Shown piece after piece: positions 47,166 to 58,675 of a stretch of DNA of 64,000 nt (within the stretch, counting starts at the first letter, position 1; every line of letters starts with the position of its first letter). The notes under the pieces were generated by a model. It made no database searches and had not been told where the DNA came from. It saw only the letters and a program-made list of their open reading frames with translations. Made by a program: the position numbers and the translations under genes. Source of the DNA: Methylotenera oryzisoli (lineage in GTDB: Bacteria; Pseudomonadota; Gammaproteobacteria; Burkholderiales; Methylophilaceae); assembly GCA_945872425.1 (NCBI GenBank), contig CAMBZE010000001.1, positions 1 to 64,000 of the forward strand. Reading direction: 5' to 3'.

Positions 47166-47612
47166 TCAGGGCGCATAACCCCAACGTAGCCATACTCTTA
47201 ACTGGCGATAGCTTTCCGCTTCTATCGCATCAGGCAGAATGATGAGATAAGAGGCAAATAAACGTCTAAGCCATGTTGCGCCTTCGGGATGATAATGCAC
47301 GATAGTTAAATAAGGTGTCACTACGCTATCTGCGCACACGGTTGCCACTGCGAACTGCACTCCGTCTCTACGCGTTAATTTCAATTCATTTTTCGCATTG
47401 ATATCCAGCTTGTCTAACGACCATGGCAGCAGCAAAAAACCATGTTTACACACCATATACATGGCTAAAAATAGAATAACCGTCAGCATTACCAATTTAA
47501 TCTGCCAAGACAATACAAACAGAATTAAAATAGCACTGGTAGCCAGACTCAATAACATGATCATGACAGAAAATAAAATTGAAGGCTTAAAATTGATGTG
47601 TAGTGGCTTCAC
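47166..47612 (-). CDS. YgfX-like membrane protein
   Basis: The 148-residue protein has two N-terminal membrane helices (about 12-34 and 36-62), then a soluble part with LTRRDGVQFAVATV and a C-terminal YRQLRVWLRWG, the YgfX family pattern. E. coli YgfX (CptA) has been described as a membrane toxin and as a partner of the flavinylation factor SdhE; its role remains debated. The neighbouring divergent ygfZ gene supports the call, as ygfX and ygfZ are close in many proteobacteria. No sdhE is visible here. Confidence 0.7.
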   Translation of the reverse strand: MKPLHINFKPSILFSVMIMLLSLATSAILILFVLSWQIKLVMLTVILFLAMYMVCKHGFLLLPWSLDKLDINAKNELKLTRRDGVQFAVATVCADSVVTPYLTIVHYHPEGATWLRRLFASYLIILPDAIEAESYRQLRVWLRWGYAP

Positions 47613-47662
47613 GTTAAAAATTGAAAAAGTAAAAACTGAGAATGATTTAAGTAAAGGTTAGC

Positions 47663-48676
47663 ATGAGCAGCGCACAATGGCACCAGTTTCTTCAAAATTC
47701 AGCCACACAATATCCACTAAGGGACATTTCACCATTGTTGATAGACGAAACCACTCTCTGCGACCTATCTCATCTAGGGTTGCTGCAAATACAAGGTGCT
47801 GATGCGCTTACTTTTCTGCAAGGTCAGGTTACTAATGACGTTAAACAGCTAGATGGTCACCATGCACATTACACCGGCTACTGCAATCCAAAAGGTCGCA
47901 TGCTGGCTCTGTTTCTAGCATTCTCACTTCATGACCGCTTGCATCTGCAAATGCCTAAAGAACTCACGGAATCAATTACCAAGCGCCTCAAGATGTACGT
48001 CATGCGCAGCAAGGTTGAAATTCAGGACGTCAGTGACACGATCATCAAATTCGGCTTAAACGGCCCCCATGCCCCTGAACTGCTCGGAAATCTATTTTCA
48101 CAAGTTCCGCAAAACAACTATGAATTGGTCGCCACGAAAAACGCAACCCTCTTAAAACTGCCCGGCAATCAACCTCGATTTGAGATATTGACTGACATTG
48201 CCAATGCCCCAGCCATTTGGAATACTTTAACGCAACAGGCCAAGCCTGTTGGCGCTACATACTGGGAATGGCTGGAAATTCAGGCCGGCATCCCAGATGT
48301 AACCATGCCCACACAGGAAGAATTCGTACCGCAAATGCTTAATCTGGATCTATTAGGCGGCATTAACTTCAAAAAAGGCTGCTACACCGGACAGGAGATT
48401 GTTGCCCGCACCCATTATTTAGGCGCGGTAAAGCGTCGCACCCACCTCGCACATATCGGCGCTGAAGTACAACCTGCTGTGGGCACTGACGTTCATAATG
48501 CGCAGAACTCAGTCGTCGGTAAAATCGTCAGAAGTGCAAGCGCCCCCGCGGGCGGATTTGATGTACTCGCGGAAATCCGCCTGGAAAGTCTGGAGAGTGA
48601 GCAACTGACAGTGAACGGCACAACACTGGAATTACAGCCCTTACCTTATGCGCTCAAATCTGAATCAACCACCTGA
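47663..48676 (+). CDS. ygfZ: tRNA-modifying/Fe-S repair protein YgfZ
   Basis: YgfZ is a folate-binding GcvT-fold protein needed for the activity of certain Fe-S enzymes such as MiaB. The 337-residue protein has the hallmark [17 protein letters not shown], plus [15 protein letters not shown] near the start. Start codons of ygfZ and ygfX lie 50 bp apart on opposite strands. Its 3' end overlaps the convergent ftsB gene by 12 bp. Confidence 0.93.
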   Translation: MSSAQWHQFLQNSATQYPLRDISPLLIDETTLCDLSHLGLLQIQGADALTFLQGQVTNDVKQLDGHHAHYTGYCNPKGRMLALFLAFSLHDRLHLQMPKELTESITKRLKMYVMRSKVEIQDVSDTIIKFGLNGPHAPELLGNLFSQVPQNNYELVATKNATLLKLPGNQPRFEILTDIANAPAIWNTLTQQAKPVGATYWEWLEIQAGIPDVTMPTQEEFVPQMLNLDLLGGINFKKGCYTGQEIVARTHYLGAVKRRTHLAHIGAEVQPAVGTDVHNAQNSVVGKIVRSASAPAGGFDVLAEIRLESLESEQLTVNGTTLELQPLPYALKSESTT

Positions 48677-49027
48677 TTTAGGTTTTTCCTGGAGAGTTGA
48701 GGCTGGTGCCTGAGGAATAAGTTGCACTGTAGGCAAGGACTGAACTGTGGGTAATGGCTGATCTACCACCTGATAAAACACTTCATCCGATTTAATCATG
48801 CCCAGATCACTACGTGCACGCTCTTCAATCGCCGCCTTTCCGCTCTTTAAATCGCGTACTTCTGCATCCAGTGCGTCATTACGCGCTTTGATGGCGATAT
48901 TTTTTTCCTGCTGTGCGGCAACCTGACGATTGAGATCCCACACGCGCAACCAGCTACCTTTACCTAGCCACAGCGGATACTGCAGCAGGGCAATGAGCGT
49001 CACAAAAATAAGCGTGAGGGCTTTCAA
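48665..49027 (-). CDS. ftsB: Cell division protein FtsB
   Basis: The 120-residue protein has one N-terminal membrane span ([19 protein letters not shown]) and a coiled coil (about 30-75) with the family motif [18 protein letters not shown]. It works with FtsQ and FtsL in the divisome. The C-terminus carries a short repeat ([10 protein letters not shown]). It follows eno on the same strand, as in most proteobacteria, but with a 120-bp gap filled by an inverted-repeat element. Confidence 0.92.
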   Translation of the reverse strand: MKALTLIFVTLIALLQYPLWLGKGSWLRVWDLNRQVAAQQEKNIAIKARNDALDAEVRDLKSGKAAIEERARSDLGMIKSDEVFYQVVDQPLPTVQSLPTVQLIPQAPASTLQEKPKSGG

Positions 49028-49044
49028 TTTTAATGTTTACGGTT

Positions 49045-49147
49045 GATTCCAATTGCATTCGAATTGAGACTAGGCGCATGCGCAAAGACAGTGCAATTAG
49101 CACGGCAAGCACATGCAACAACGTATCGGTTCGAATGCAAACTGGAA

Positions 49148-49149
<2 letters not shown>
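49045..49149. repeat. 105-bp inverted-repeat element between eno and ftsB
   Basis: GATTCCAATTGCATTCGAAT (49045-49064) faces TTCGAATGCAAACTGGAATT (49130-49149), an imperfect 20-bp inverted repeat with about 65 bp between. The outer edge begins directly after, and overlaps, the eno stop codon. I found no second copy in the window. It could be a small non-autonomous element or an RNA hairpin in the eno-ftsB transcript. Confidence 0.65.
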
Positions 49150-50449
<1,300 letters not shown>

Positions 50450-50465
50450 TCAATTGATTTTTTAT

Positions 50466-50577
50466 AGCCACAGGGAGTCCAGAGAAAAACCCAAAACCAT
50501 TACACAAATTAACATTCACATGCTTTAAATTGTTTTTGTTTTTGACTTTCTCGGTGTGCTCTGCGCCCTCTGTGGCT
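50466..50577. repeat. AGCCACAG...CTCTGTGGCT repeat between eno and kdsA
   Basis: The unit begins AGCCACAGGGAGTCCAGAG and ends CTCTGCGCCCTCTGTGGCT, giving inverted ends, with a middle GACTTTCTC/GAGAAA dyad. A close relative lies at 51441-51579, and partial copies at 23533-23580 and 56454-56492. It starts a few bases after the kdsA stop codon. Confidence 0.8.
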
Positions 50578-50582
50578 AGTAT

Positions 50583-51422
50583 TTATAAAGTACTTTCAAT
50601 AAAACCTGCTTTTTTCACTAACCTGTCCAAATCCACCAACACCTCCAGCAAATCTTTCATTTTGTGCAATGGCCATGCGTTCGGGCCATCTGACAAGGCT
50701 TTGGCCGGGTCTGGGTGCGTTTCCATGAAGATGCCGGCAATACCGCTGGCTACCGCTGCGCGTGCCAGCACCGGCACATGCTCGCGCTGACCGCCGCTCT
50801 TGTCACCCTGACCGCCAGGCTGCTGTACAGAATGCGTCGCATCAAACACGACCGGGCAATTGGTTTCGCGCATGATCGCCAAGCCGCGCATATCTGAAAC
50901 CAGTGTGTTATACCCAAATGAAACGCCACGCTCACACACCATGATATTGTCTGCACCGCCGTTGGCCTCTTTAGCCTTTTGCACCACGTTCTTCATATCG
51001 CCCGGCGCCATGAACTGACCTTTTTTGATATTCACCGGTTTGCCGGATTTGGCACAAGCAGTGATAAAGTCGGTCTGGCGGCATAAAAATGCCGGGGTCT
51101 GCAATGCATCTACCACGGCGGCCACATACGGTACCTGCTCTTCAGTATGCACGTCTGTCAGAATAGGCACACCAATCTGGCTACGCACTTTATCCAGTAT
51201 TTTCAAACCCTGTTCCATGCCAAAACCACGAAAGGTTTTGTTCGAGCTGCGGTTGGCTTTGTCGTATGAAGATTTGTAGATAAACGGGATATTCAGCGCC
51301 GCCGCTATTTCCTTGAGTTGTCCAGCCGTGTCAATCGCCATCTGCTCTGACTCGATGACGCAAGGCCCCGCAATTAAAAACAAGGGATGCTCAAGCCCCA
51401 CATCAAAGTTACATAATTTCAT
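50583..51422 (-). CDS. kdsA: 3-deoxy-8-phosphooctulonate synthase (KDO-8-P synthase)
   Basis: KdsA condenses arabinose-5-phosphate with PEP to KDO-8-phosphate for lipopolysaccharide. The 279-residue protein has [28 protein letters not shown], and [17 protein letters not shown]. It lies between pyrG and eno and can draw PEP made by enolase. Interspersed repeats flank it on both sides. Confidence 0.97.
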   Translation of the reverse strand: MKLCNFDVGLEHPLFLIAGPCVIESEQMAIDTAGQLKEIAAALNIPFIYKSSYDKANRSSNKTFRGFGMEQGLKILDKVRSQIGVPILTDVHTEEQVPYVAAVVDALQTPAFLCRQTDFITACAKSGKPVNIKKGQFMAPGDMKNVVQKAKEANGGADNIMVCERGVSFGYNTLVSDMRGLAIMRETNCPVVFDATHSVQQPGGQGDKSGGQREHVPVLARAAVASGIAGIFMETHPDPAKALSDGPNAWPLHKMKDLLEVLVDLDRLVKKAGFIESTL

Positions 51423-51440
51423 TTAATAACCTTCTTATTT

Positions 51441-51579
51441 AGCCACGAATGGCGTATTTTTTGCTACAGAGCACACAGAGTTCACAGAAAAACCCCCATC
51501 AAAATACAACTTTAATACATGCTTTAAAATTGATTCCTTGTTTTTGACTTTCTCTGAGGACTCTGTGCCCTCTGTGGCT
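51441..51579. repeat. AGCCAC...CTCTGTGGCT repeat between kdsA and pyrG
   Basis: Second long copy of the CTCTGTGGCT family. The right part (TTTTTGACTTTCTCTGAGGA then CTCTGTGCCCTCTGTGGCT) closely matches the copy at 50466-50577, including the preceding ACATGCTTTAAA-like stretch. It begins next to the pyrG stop codon. Confidence 0.8.
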
Positions 51580-51582
51580 GTT

Positions 51583-53253
<1,671 letters not shown>

Positions 53254-53315
53254 TTACTTTAAAGCCCCGGCAACACCAAATAAAAACTGACAATTAGGCT
53301 TGATCATACGCTTAA

Positions 53316-53587
53316 GGAAACACTGATTAAATCACCATGAGCCACGTTGCGAATAAATTTGTGATGATTGCGAGGCGTGCGACGCAGGTCGTAGTTATTC
53401 TACGAAGCCAAGGAACACACATACGTAAGCGCACAAATTTATCGCAACCCTGATGGGCACAGAGTTTGCGGGCGGTCTGCGGTGTTAGGCTCCTCGTCAA
53501 GGGAATAACCATTAACCTCGTCGCCTGTCTAGCATCCCATCCCGCAAACCTCTTGTGCGTGGTCATGAGGATTTAATCAGTGTTTCC
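53316..53587. mobile_element. 272-bp MITE copy with TTAA target duplication
   Basis: The ends GGAAACACTGATTAAATC are an exact 18-bp inverted pair, and similarity continues for about 12 bp (CATGA.CCACG). TTAA flanks both sides (53312-53315 and 53588-53591), and the right TTAA contains the stop codon of the aldolase gene. The interior holds further dyads (TCGTAGTTATTCTACGA) but no gene. Together with its flanks it fills the 376-bp gap upstream of pyrG. Confidence 0.85.
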
Positions 53588-54247
53588 TTAAGCCTTTTTT
53601 GCCCACGCGCCATAATTCTTGAACTTCTCCTGCACCTCCAGCATCTCCTGCTGATTCAGAATATGTGGCTCACCAACCTGCAACGCACGCAGATATTGCT
53701 CGCATAACGTTTCAACTTCTTGAGTGATATTCAGTGCTTTTTCCAATGTTTCGCCTATTGCAATCATGCCATGATTTGCCAGCAAGCAGGCCTGGCGGTC
53801 TTGCAGTGCGAGTAAGGCATAGTCTGACAATTGCTGACTACCAAACAGGGCATAGGGGGCACAACGGACACTGTCTCCGCCTGCTAACGCAATCATGTAA
53901 TGAAAAGCGGGCAGATCCAGCCGCAGCGTACTTAAAGTGGTGGCAAACATGCTATGGATGTGAATCACAGCATTAGCCTCCGGTCTGTGTTGCAGAATAT
54001 CCAAATGGAATCGCCATTCGCTGGATGGTTGACGACTCCCGGTCGCATTGCCGGCAAAATCCATCCATACCATATCAGCAGGCGTCATTTTATTCACCGT
54101 CATGCCGGATGGTGTGATTAAAAAGCCTGCCTGCCCTGCTCCACCATGCGCTCGTACACTTACGTTGCCTGAAGTGCCTCGGTTCAAGCCTGAATGACAG
54201 AGCTGCTGGCTGATTGTTAATAGTTGCTCACGGGCGTTTTGTAGCAT
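53588..54247 (-). CDS. Class II aldolase, FucA-like (probable DHAP-shunt aldolase)
   Basis: The 219-residue protein closely follows E. coli L-fuculose-1-phosphate aldolase: SSEWRFH with Glu77, the zinc ligands His96, His98 and His159, HYMIALAGG, and an ending EKFKNYG. Its gene is 3 bp after mtnA. The mtnA plus FucA-type aldolase pair is the known DHAP shunt, in which 5-methylthioribulose-1-phosphate or 5-deoxyribulose-1-phosphate is split to DHAP and an aldehyde. MtnB dehydratase belongs to the same superfamily but the FucA-like blocks argue against it. The stop codon coincides with the MITE target site. Confidence 0.75.
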   Translation of the reverse strand: MLQNAREQLLTISQQLCHSGLNRGTSGNVSVRAHGGAGQAGFLITPSGMTVNKMTPADMVWMDFAGNATGSRQPSSEWRFHLDILQHRPEANAVIHIHSMFATTLSTLRLDLPAFHYMIALAGGDSVRCAPYALFGSQQLSDYALLALQDRQACLLANHGMIAIGETLEKALNITQEVETLCEQYLRALQVGEPHILNQQEMLEVQEKFKNYGAWAKKA

Positions 54248-54250
54248 TTT

Positions 54251-55345
54251 TTATCTTTTCATTCTATTCAGTTGATGTGGCGCAAAAACCCCTTGCTCGG
54301 TAATAATGCCCGTGACCAATCTTGCCGGCGTGACATCAAACGCGGGATTCGCCACTTTTGTGCCTTGTGGCAAAATGTTGACGGTAGCAATGGTGCCATT
54401 AGCCAGCTTGCCACTCATCCACGCCAGCTCTTCTGCATCGCGCTCTTCTATCTCAATTTGTTGAAACCCGTCAGTCATCGTCCAGTCAATCGTTGGCGAT
54501 GGCACCGCGGCGTAAAAGGGAACTTGATGCCCTAGTGTTGAGCTATCAAAAGCCGCGAGTGCTTTTAAGTAGGTGCCAATTTTATTGCATACATCCCCGC
54601 TAGCCGTCACACGGTCAGCGCCAACGATCACCATGTCCACTTTACCCTGCTGCATTAAATGCCCGCCGGCATTATCGCTAATGACCGTATGTGGCACGCC
54701 ATGCTGACCCAACTCCCATGCAGTAAGGCTCGCACCCTGATTGCGTGGGCGAGTCTCTCCCACCCACACGTGCACATCAAGCCCCGCGTTATGCGCCGCA
54801 TAAATCGGCGCCAGCGCCGTACCAAAATCCACAGTCGCCAACCACCCTGCATTGCAATGCGTAAGAATGTTGATGGTACGAGATTTTTTGTAATGCACTT
54901 CTCGAATTAAATCCAGGCCATGTGTACCAATTGCCTGATTCAGCAATACGTCTTCATCGCAAATCAACGCCGCCTCTGCCCATGCCGTCTGTAATCTATC
55001 CTCAACCGGTAGTGGTAGCAACCTGTTCAGCATGCGCTGCACTGCCCACCTTAAATTAACTGCCGTAGGACGACTTTGTATCAACAGCTTGGCTGACTCC
55101 GCCAAATGATGGTCACTGCCGTCTTGCTGCACAGCCAGCGCAACCCCATAAGCCGCTGCCGCACCTATCAATGGCGCACCACGCACCTGCATGGTTTTAA
55201 TCGCCATGATCATCTGCGGTAAGTCACGCACTTGTGCAATTTCAAACACATGCGGCAACTTCGTTTGATCGATGATTTCTACTGTTCTGCCCGCAGCACT
55301 AGAGTTAGGCCAAATAGTACGATACTGCTGTTGATTGACTAACAT
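54251..55345 (-). CDS. mtnA: S-methyl-5-thioribose-1-phosphate isomerase
   Basis: MtnA opens the ribose ring of methylthioribose-1-phosphate (and 5-deoxyribose-1-phosphate) to the ribulose form. The 364-residue protein has MQVRGAPLIGAAAAYG, ILTHCNAGWLATVDFGTALA (catalytic Cys), RPRNQGASLTAWEL and IVGADRVTASGDVCNKIGTY. It is co-directional and nearly contiguous with the FucA-like aldolase. No mtnC, mtnD or mtnB is nearby. Confidence 0.95.
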   Translation of the reverse strand: MLVNQQQYRTIWPNSSAAGRTVEIIDQTKLPHVFEIAQVRDLPQMIMAIKTMQVRGAPLIGAAAAYGVALAVQQDGSDHHLAESAKLLIQSRPTAVNLRWAVQRMLNRLLPLPVEDRLQTAWAEAALICDEDVLLNQAIGTHGLDLIREVHYKKSRTINILTHCNAGWLATVDFGTALAPIYAAHNAGLDVHVWVGETRPRNQGASLTAWELGQHGVPHTVISDNAGGHLMQQGKVDMVIVGADRVTASGDVCNKIGTYLKALAAFDSSTLGHQVPFYAAVPSPTIDWTMTDGFQQIEIEERDAEELAWMSGKLANGTIATVNILPQGTKVANPAFDVTPARLVTGIITEQGVFAPHQLNRMKR

Positions 55346-55455
55346 AAAATTAACTTACACCCATTAAAAAAACCGCTCATTTGATAAAAAAATAACAAAT
55401 TTAGCCGTTGACTTTTGAGATGCTCCCAAATATTAAAAATACTCCCCACATTATC

Positions 55456-55476
55456 TGTGGATAACTTTGTGAATAA
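55456..55476 (+). promoter_or_regulatory. Pair of DnaA-box-like sequences
   Basis: TGTGGATAA (55456-55464), the exact complement of the consensus DnaA box TTATCCACA, and TGTGAATAA (55468-55476, one mismatch) lie 12 bp apart in the same orientation. They are inside an AT-rich 264-bp gap between mtnA and tatD. Two boxes could bind DnaA for regulation or titration; the site does not look like a full origin. Confidence 0.35.
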
Positions 55477-55609
55477 CTGCGACTTGAAAATGTAACATGC
55501 CAATTTATAAGGGGTTTTTCTAATCGCTTAATTTTTAATCTAATATTTTATCAATACAAATCAATAGGTTACAAAACACCCTTTGATTGATAAGGGTTTT
55601 TACGTATAG

Positions 55610-56422
55610 TTAAAGTGCTGCTTTAACTGGTGTGCATAACTCAGCTAATTTTGGCAAAACTTTTAAGGCATTAGCACTAGTTACATCAAGCACTTGCGCC
55701 ATATTTACCCGCCTTAAATCAGCTAAAACCTGTGCGATTCCGGGCAGTTCCAATGGGCTATTTCTGCCTTCAGCCCCCACCCATTTTGGTGGAATATCAG
55801 GCGCATCCGTTTCCAGCACCAACGATTCAAGCGGCAGTTTGGTGGCGAGTTCCCGTATTTTTAATGCGCGGTCATAGGTCATAGCACCACCAAATCCAAG
55901 TTTGAATCCTAGCGCGATAAACTGCTCTGCTTGCTGAAAGCTACCATTAAACGCATGAGCAATGCCCCCAACCACCGGATAACGACGCAAGGTTTTCAAT
56001 ATATCATCCACAGCATGGCGCACGTGCAACAACACCGGCAAATTACATTGCTTGGCAATTTTAAGTTGTTCGGTAAAAAAATAAATCTGGCGTGCGGCAT
56101 TTTCAGGGTTGGTTCTAGGGTTTGTCACAAAATAATCCAGACCAATTTCACCAATCGCCACCGGATGATTGTTTTGCACGTAGGTTTTGAGCGTTTCCAG
56201 GTCATTAGCAGAGGCTTTATCCACATACAGTGGATGAACACCCAGCGCGTAAGCGCAATGTTGATATTGATTGCTTAGGGTAATGACAGCATCGAAGTTA
56301 TCGCGCGCCACAGCGGGAATAACCATGCAAGACACACCACGCTGCAAGGCCTGTACCGCAACATTATCACGATCTGCATCAAACTCAGCAGCATCAAGAT
56401 GGCAATGGGTATCAATCAGCAT
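55610..56422 (-). CDS. TatD family hydrolase/DNase
   Basis: The 270-residue TIM-barrel metal-dependent hydrolase has IDTHCHLD near the start, ALGVHPLYV, IGEIGLDYF, LHVRHAVDD and LVLETDAPDIPP. TatD proteins act as 3'-5' exonucleases or related phosphoesterases. The family call is firm; which paralogue (TatD, YcfH, YjjV) is unclear, with the length and residues closer to the YcfH/YjjV group. Confidence 0.9.
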   Translation of the reverse strand: MLIDTHCHLDAAEFDADRDNVAVQALQRGVSCMVIPAVARDNFDAVITLSNQYQHCAYALGVHPLYVDKASANDLETLKTYVQNNHPVAIGEIGLDYFVTNPRTNPENAARQIYFFTEQLKIAKQCNLPVLLHVRHAVDDILKTLRRYPVVGGIAHAFNGSFQQAEQFIALGFKLGFGGAMTYDRALKIRELATKLPLESLVLETDAPDIPPKWVGAEGRNSPLELPGIAQVLADLRRVNMAQVLDVTSANALKVLPKLAELCTPVKAAL

Positions 56423-56453
56423 ATATAGCTACCCCCCTAAAACCGCAAGTTCA

Positions 56454-56492
56454 AGCCACAGAGACTCTGTGGCTAACTACTTTTTATAGGTT
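56454..56492. repeat. Short CTCTGTGGCTA repeat copy after ribD
   Basis: AGCCACAGAG faces CTCTGTGGCT here with only a few bases between, followed by AACTACTTTTTATAGGTTAA. The latter matches the edge of the repeats next to miaA (23560-23582) and rsuA (62206-62229). It ends just before the ribD stop codon. Confidence 0.75.
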
Positions 56493-56496
56493 AACG

Positions 56497-57618
56497 TTAA
56501 TTAACCGGCTTTGCGCGTAAACGAATATCGCGCCCTAGTTGGCGCACATCCACCACCTGCAGCTCTGTGGCTTGCTGCATTTCAGTGAGTTCCGGCATTG
56601 CAAACATCGCCTTTGCATCTGCGCCCATCAGTTTTGGCGCATAGTAAAAAATGAATTCATCAATCAAATGGGCGTGGAGTAACGCCCCGTTAAGCCCCTG
56701 CCCAGCCTCTACCAGCACCTCATTAACGTCACGCAGTGCCAGATGGGTCAATAAGGCTTTTAAGTCAACACGATGATTTGCATCAGGCAACTGAATCAAC
56801 TCTGCACCGGCAGCCTTTAAGGTTTCGGCTTGGTTGTCTGCGTCTTGTGCATAAACAATCAACACCGGGCTGACTTTTAGCATGGTAGCGTCCAGCATTT
56901 TACAATCTGCGGGCGTTTGTAAACGGCTATCCACGATCACCCGTAATGGCTGACGTGATGTATGGTCTAAACGCACCGTCATACTAGGATTATCTGCCAA
57001 CACCGACCCGATCCCCGTCACGATAGCGCACGATTGCGCCCGCCAATGCTGTACATCCAGCCTGGCGGCTTCGCCGGTAATCCACTGACTCTTACCATTG
57101 TTGAGTGCAGTACGACCATCCAGACTTGCCGCAACTTTACTTCGCACATAAGGCAAGCCGCGCGTCATGCGTGAAATAAACCCCGGGTTAAGTGCGACCG
57201 CCTCTTTCTCTAGCACCCCCACCACCACCTCAATATTTTGCGCCCGTAAAGCCGTGATACCACGCCCGGCCACTAGCGGGTTAGGATCTTGCATTGCAAC
57301 AATTACACGCTTGGGTTCAGCCGCCATCACCCTTTGTACACAAGGCGGCGTTTTGCCAAAGTGACTACATGGCTCCAGGGTCACATAAATGTCAGCCCCT
57401 TTTGCCAGTTCACCGGCTTGCTGCAGCGCAAACACCTCGGCATGTGGTTCACCTGCTTTTAAATGCGCCCCTTGCCCCACTATTTGATTGTTTTTAACGA
57501 TGACACAGCCGACACGCGGATTAGGAGAAGTGGTATATAAACCCTGCTCTGCCAGGCGCAAGGCATAAGCCATCCACTGGAAATCTATACTAGCAGGCAC
57601 CTTAATAGAAGTCCCCAT
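56497..57618 (-). CDS. ribD: Bifunctional diaminohydroxyphosphoribosylaminopyrimidine deaminase/reductase
   Basis: RibD carries out the deaminase and reductase steps of riboflavin synthesis. The 373-residue protein has the zinc site PHAEVFAL and LEPCSHFGKTPPC in the N-terminal half, and a DHFR-like reductase half with VRSKVAASLDGRTALNNGKS. It follows the nrdR and small membrane-anchored protein genes; nrdR-ribD adjacency is conserved. Confidence 0.95.
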   Translation of the reverse strand: MGTSIKVPASIDFQWMAYALRLAEQGLYTTSPNPRVGCVIVKNNQIVGQGAHLKAGEPHAEVFALQQAGELAKGADIYVTLEPCSHFGKTPPCVQRVMAAEPKRVIVAMQDPNPLVAGRGITALRAQNIEVVVGVLEKEAVALNPGFISRMTRGLPYVRSKVAASLDGRTALNNGKSQWITGEAARLDVQHWRAQSCAIVTGIGSVLADNPSMTVRLDHTSRQPLRVIVDSRLQTPADCKMLDATMLKVSPVLIVYAQDADNQAETLKAAGAELIQLPDANHRVDLKALLTHLALRDVNEVLVEAGQGLNGALLHAHLIDEFIFYYAPKLMGADAKAMFAMPELTEMQQATELQVVDVRQLGRDIRLRAKPVN

Positions 57619-57626
57619 GAGTCAAT

Positions 57627-58004
57627 CTAATGCGATGAAATTCGACTATTGATTAGCCGATCGTGTTCATCAAAAAATATAAGCAGGCCATGATAGGCAT
57701 GCATGCACTTGCCCAAATCATATTCAATCACATTTTTTTCTTCAAGCGACGGGCGCCCCAACAAAATGGTTACTGCCTCACGCTCAACACCTCGCGTCAA
57801 AATGTTTTGACGTAAATCATGGGCCATATCGCCACGCTTACACTCGTTTTGTGTATTGGTTGCGAGCTGTATCCATTTGACTTGGTCAAATTTATCGTCA
57901 TTGAAAACAATTTCATCTTTGAACGCCCACCAGCCAAAAAATACAATCGTCACGATCAATGTCAATATTGCAAAAGCGATGGATGCTATTTTCACCAACT
58001 TCAT
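57627..58004 (-). CDS. Small membrane-anchored protein of unknown function
   Basis: The 125-residue protein has one N-terminal membrane span (about 8-29) and a periplasmic or cytoplasmic domain whose end (VTILLGRPSLEEKNVIEYDL then GKCMHAYHGLLIFFDEHDRL) recalls the BamE/SmpA-like fold: a helix, a short LGRP turn, then beta strands. No lipobox Cys is present. It lies between nrdR and ribD with 8-12 bp gaps, so is probably co-transcribed. No function is claimed. Confidence 0.7.
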   Translation of the reverse strand: MKLVKIASIAFAILTLIVTIVFFGWWAFKDEIVFNDDKFDQVKWIQLATNTQNECKRGDMAHDLRQNILTRGVEREAVTILLGRPSLEEKNVIEYDLGKCMHAYHGLLIFFDEHDRLINSRISSH

Positions 58005-58016
58005 ATGCTTTCCTAA

Positions 58017-58463
58017 TTAGTCTAAATCCCGAATGACATCATTAAAATCACCCACATCAGAAAAACTGCGATATACCGATGCAAAACGAATATAAGCCAC
58101 TTTATCCATCATCTTGAGCTCATGCATGACCATTTCGCCCAAATCTCTGGTAGAAACTTCACGGTCACCTCGCGCCAAAGTTTTTTGAGTAATACGATTT
58201 AGCGCGTTATCTACATACCCGGTGGGTACCGGGCGCTTGTGCAATGCACGTGTAAATGACAGCCGCAGTTTTTCGCGATTAAACTCCTCGCGCGTACCGT
58301 TTTGCTTCACGATTTGCGGCAGGTGTAACTCTGCGGTTTCGTAAGTAGTAAAGCGCTTATCACATGCCCCACATTTGCGACGACGCCGAATGGAATCACC
58401 TTCATCATTGACGCGGGAGTCAATGACCTGGGTGTCATCAGTACCACAAAAGGGGCATTTCAT
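58017..58463 (-). CDS. nrdR: Transcriptional regulator NrdR
   Basis: NrdR represses ribonucleotide reductase genes by sensing ATP/dATP. The 148-residue protein has the zinc ribbon [17 protein letters not shown] ... [12 protein letters not shown] and an ATP-cone with [19 protein letters not shown]. It is the first gene before ribD; upstream are heptamer repeats and glyA. Confidence 0.96.
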   Translation of the reverse strand: MKCPFCGTDDTQVIDSRVNDEGDSIRRRRKCGACDKRFTTYETAELHLPQIVKQNGTREEFNREKLRLSFTRALHKRPVPTGYVDNALNRITQKTLARGDREVSTRDLGEMVMHELKMMDKVAYIRFASVYRSFSDVGDFNDVIRDLD

Positions 58464-58675
58464 ATGGAGGGACTGGGGGCTAGGGGCTGGGGGCTAAGGG
58501 CATAAATGCCCGTCATGCGTATGCACCACCAAGCAGACAAGGGGGCTAGGAGCTGGGAACTAGGGGCAGAGATGCCCTTGTCACTGCATTGAATAAGCAT
58601 GGCTAGATACTGATAAAAAATATATTGCGACATTTGCACCCCCAATTAAATCCCTAATCCCTAATCCCTAGCCCC
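58464..58675. repeat. Degenerate CTAGGGG/CTGGGGG heptamer repeats between glyA and nrdR
   Basis: On the plus strand near 58467-58501 and 58541-58568 runs of GGGGCTA/GGGGGCT-like heptamers occur, and at 58648-58676 the complementary CCCTAATCCCTAATCCCTAG. Between them GGCATAAATGCCC and GGGCATCTCTGCCC-like dyads appear. Such heptamer arrays are known as interspersed repeats in several proteobacteria. No gene is convincing here. Confidence 0.75.

Noticed and set aside
55380..55609. Replication origin
   Set aside because: Only two DnaA-like boxes, no dnaA, rpmH, gyrB or parA genes nearby, and no long cluster of boxes.
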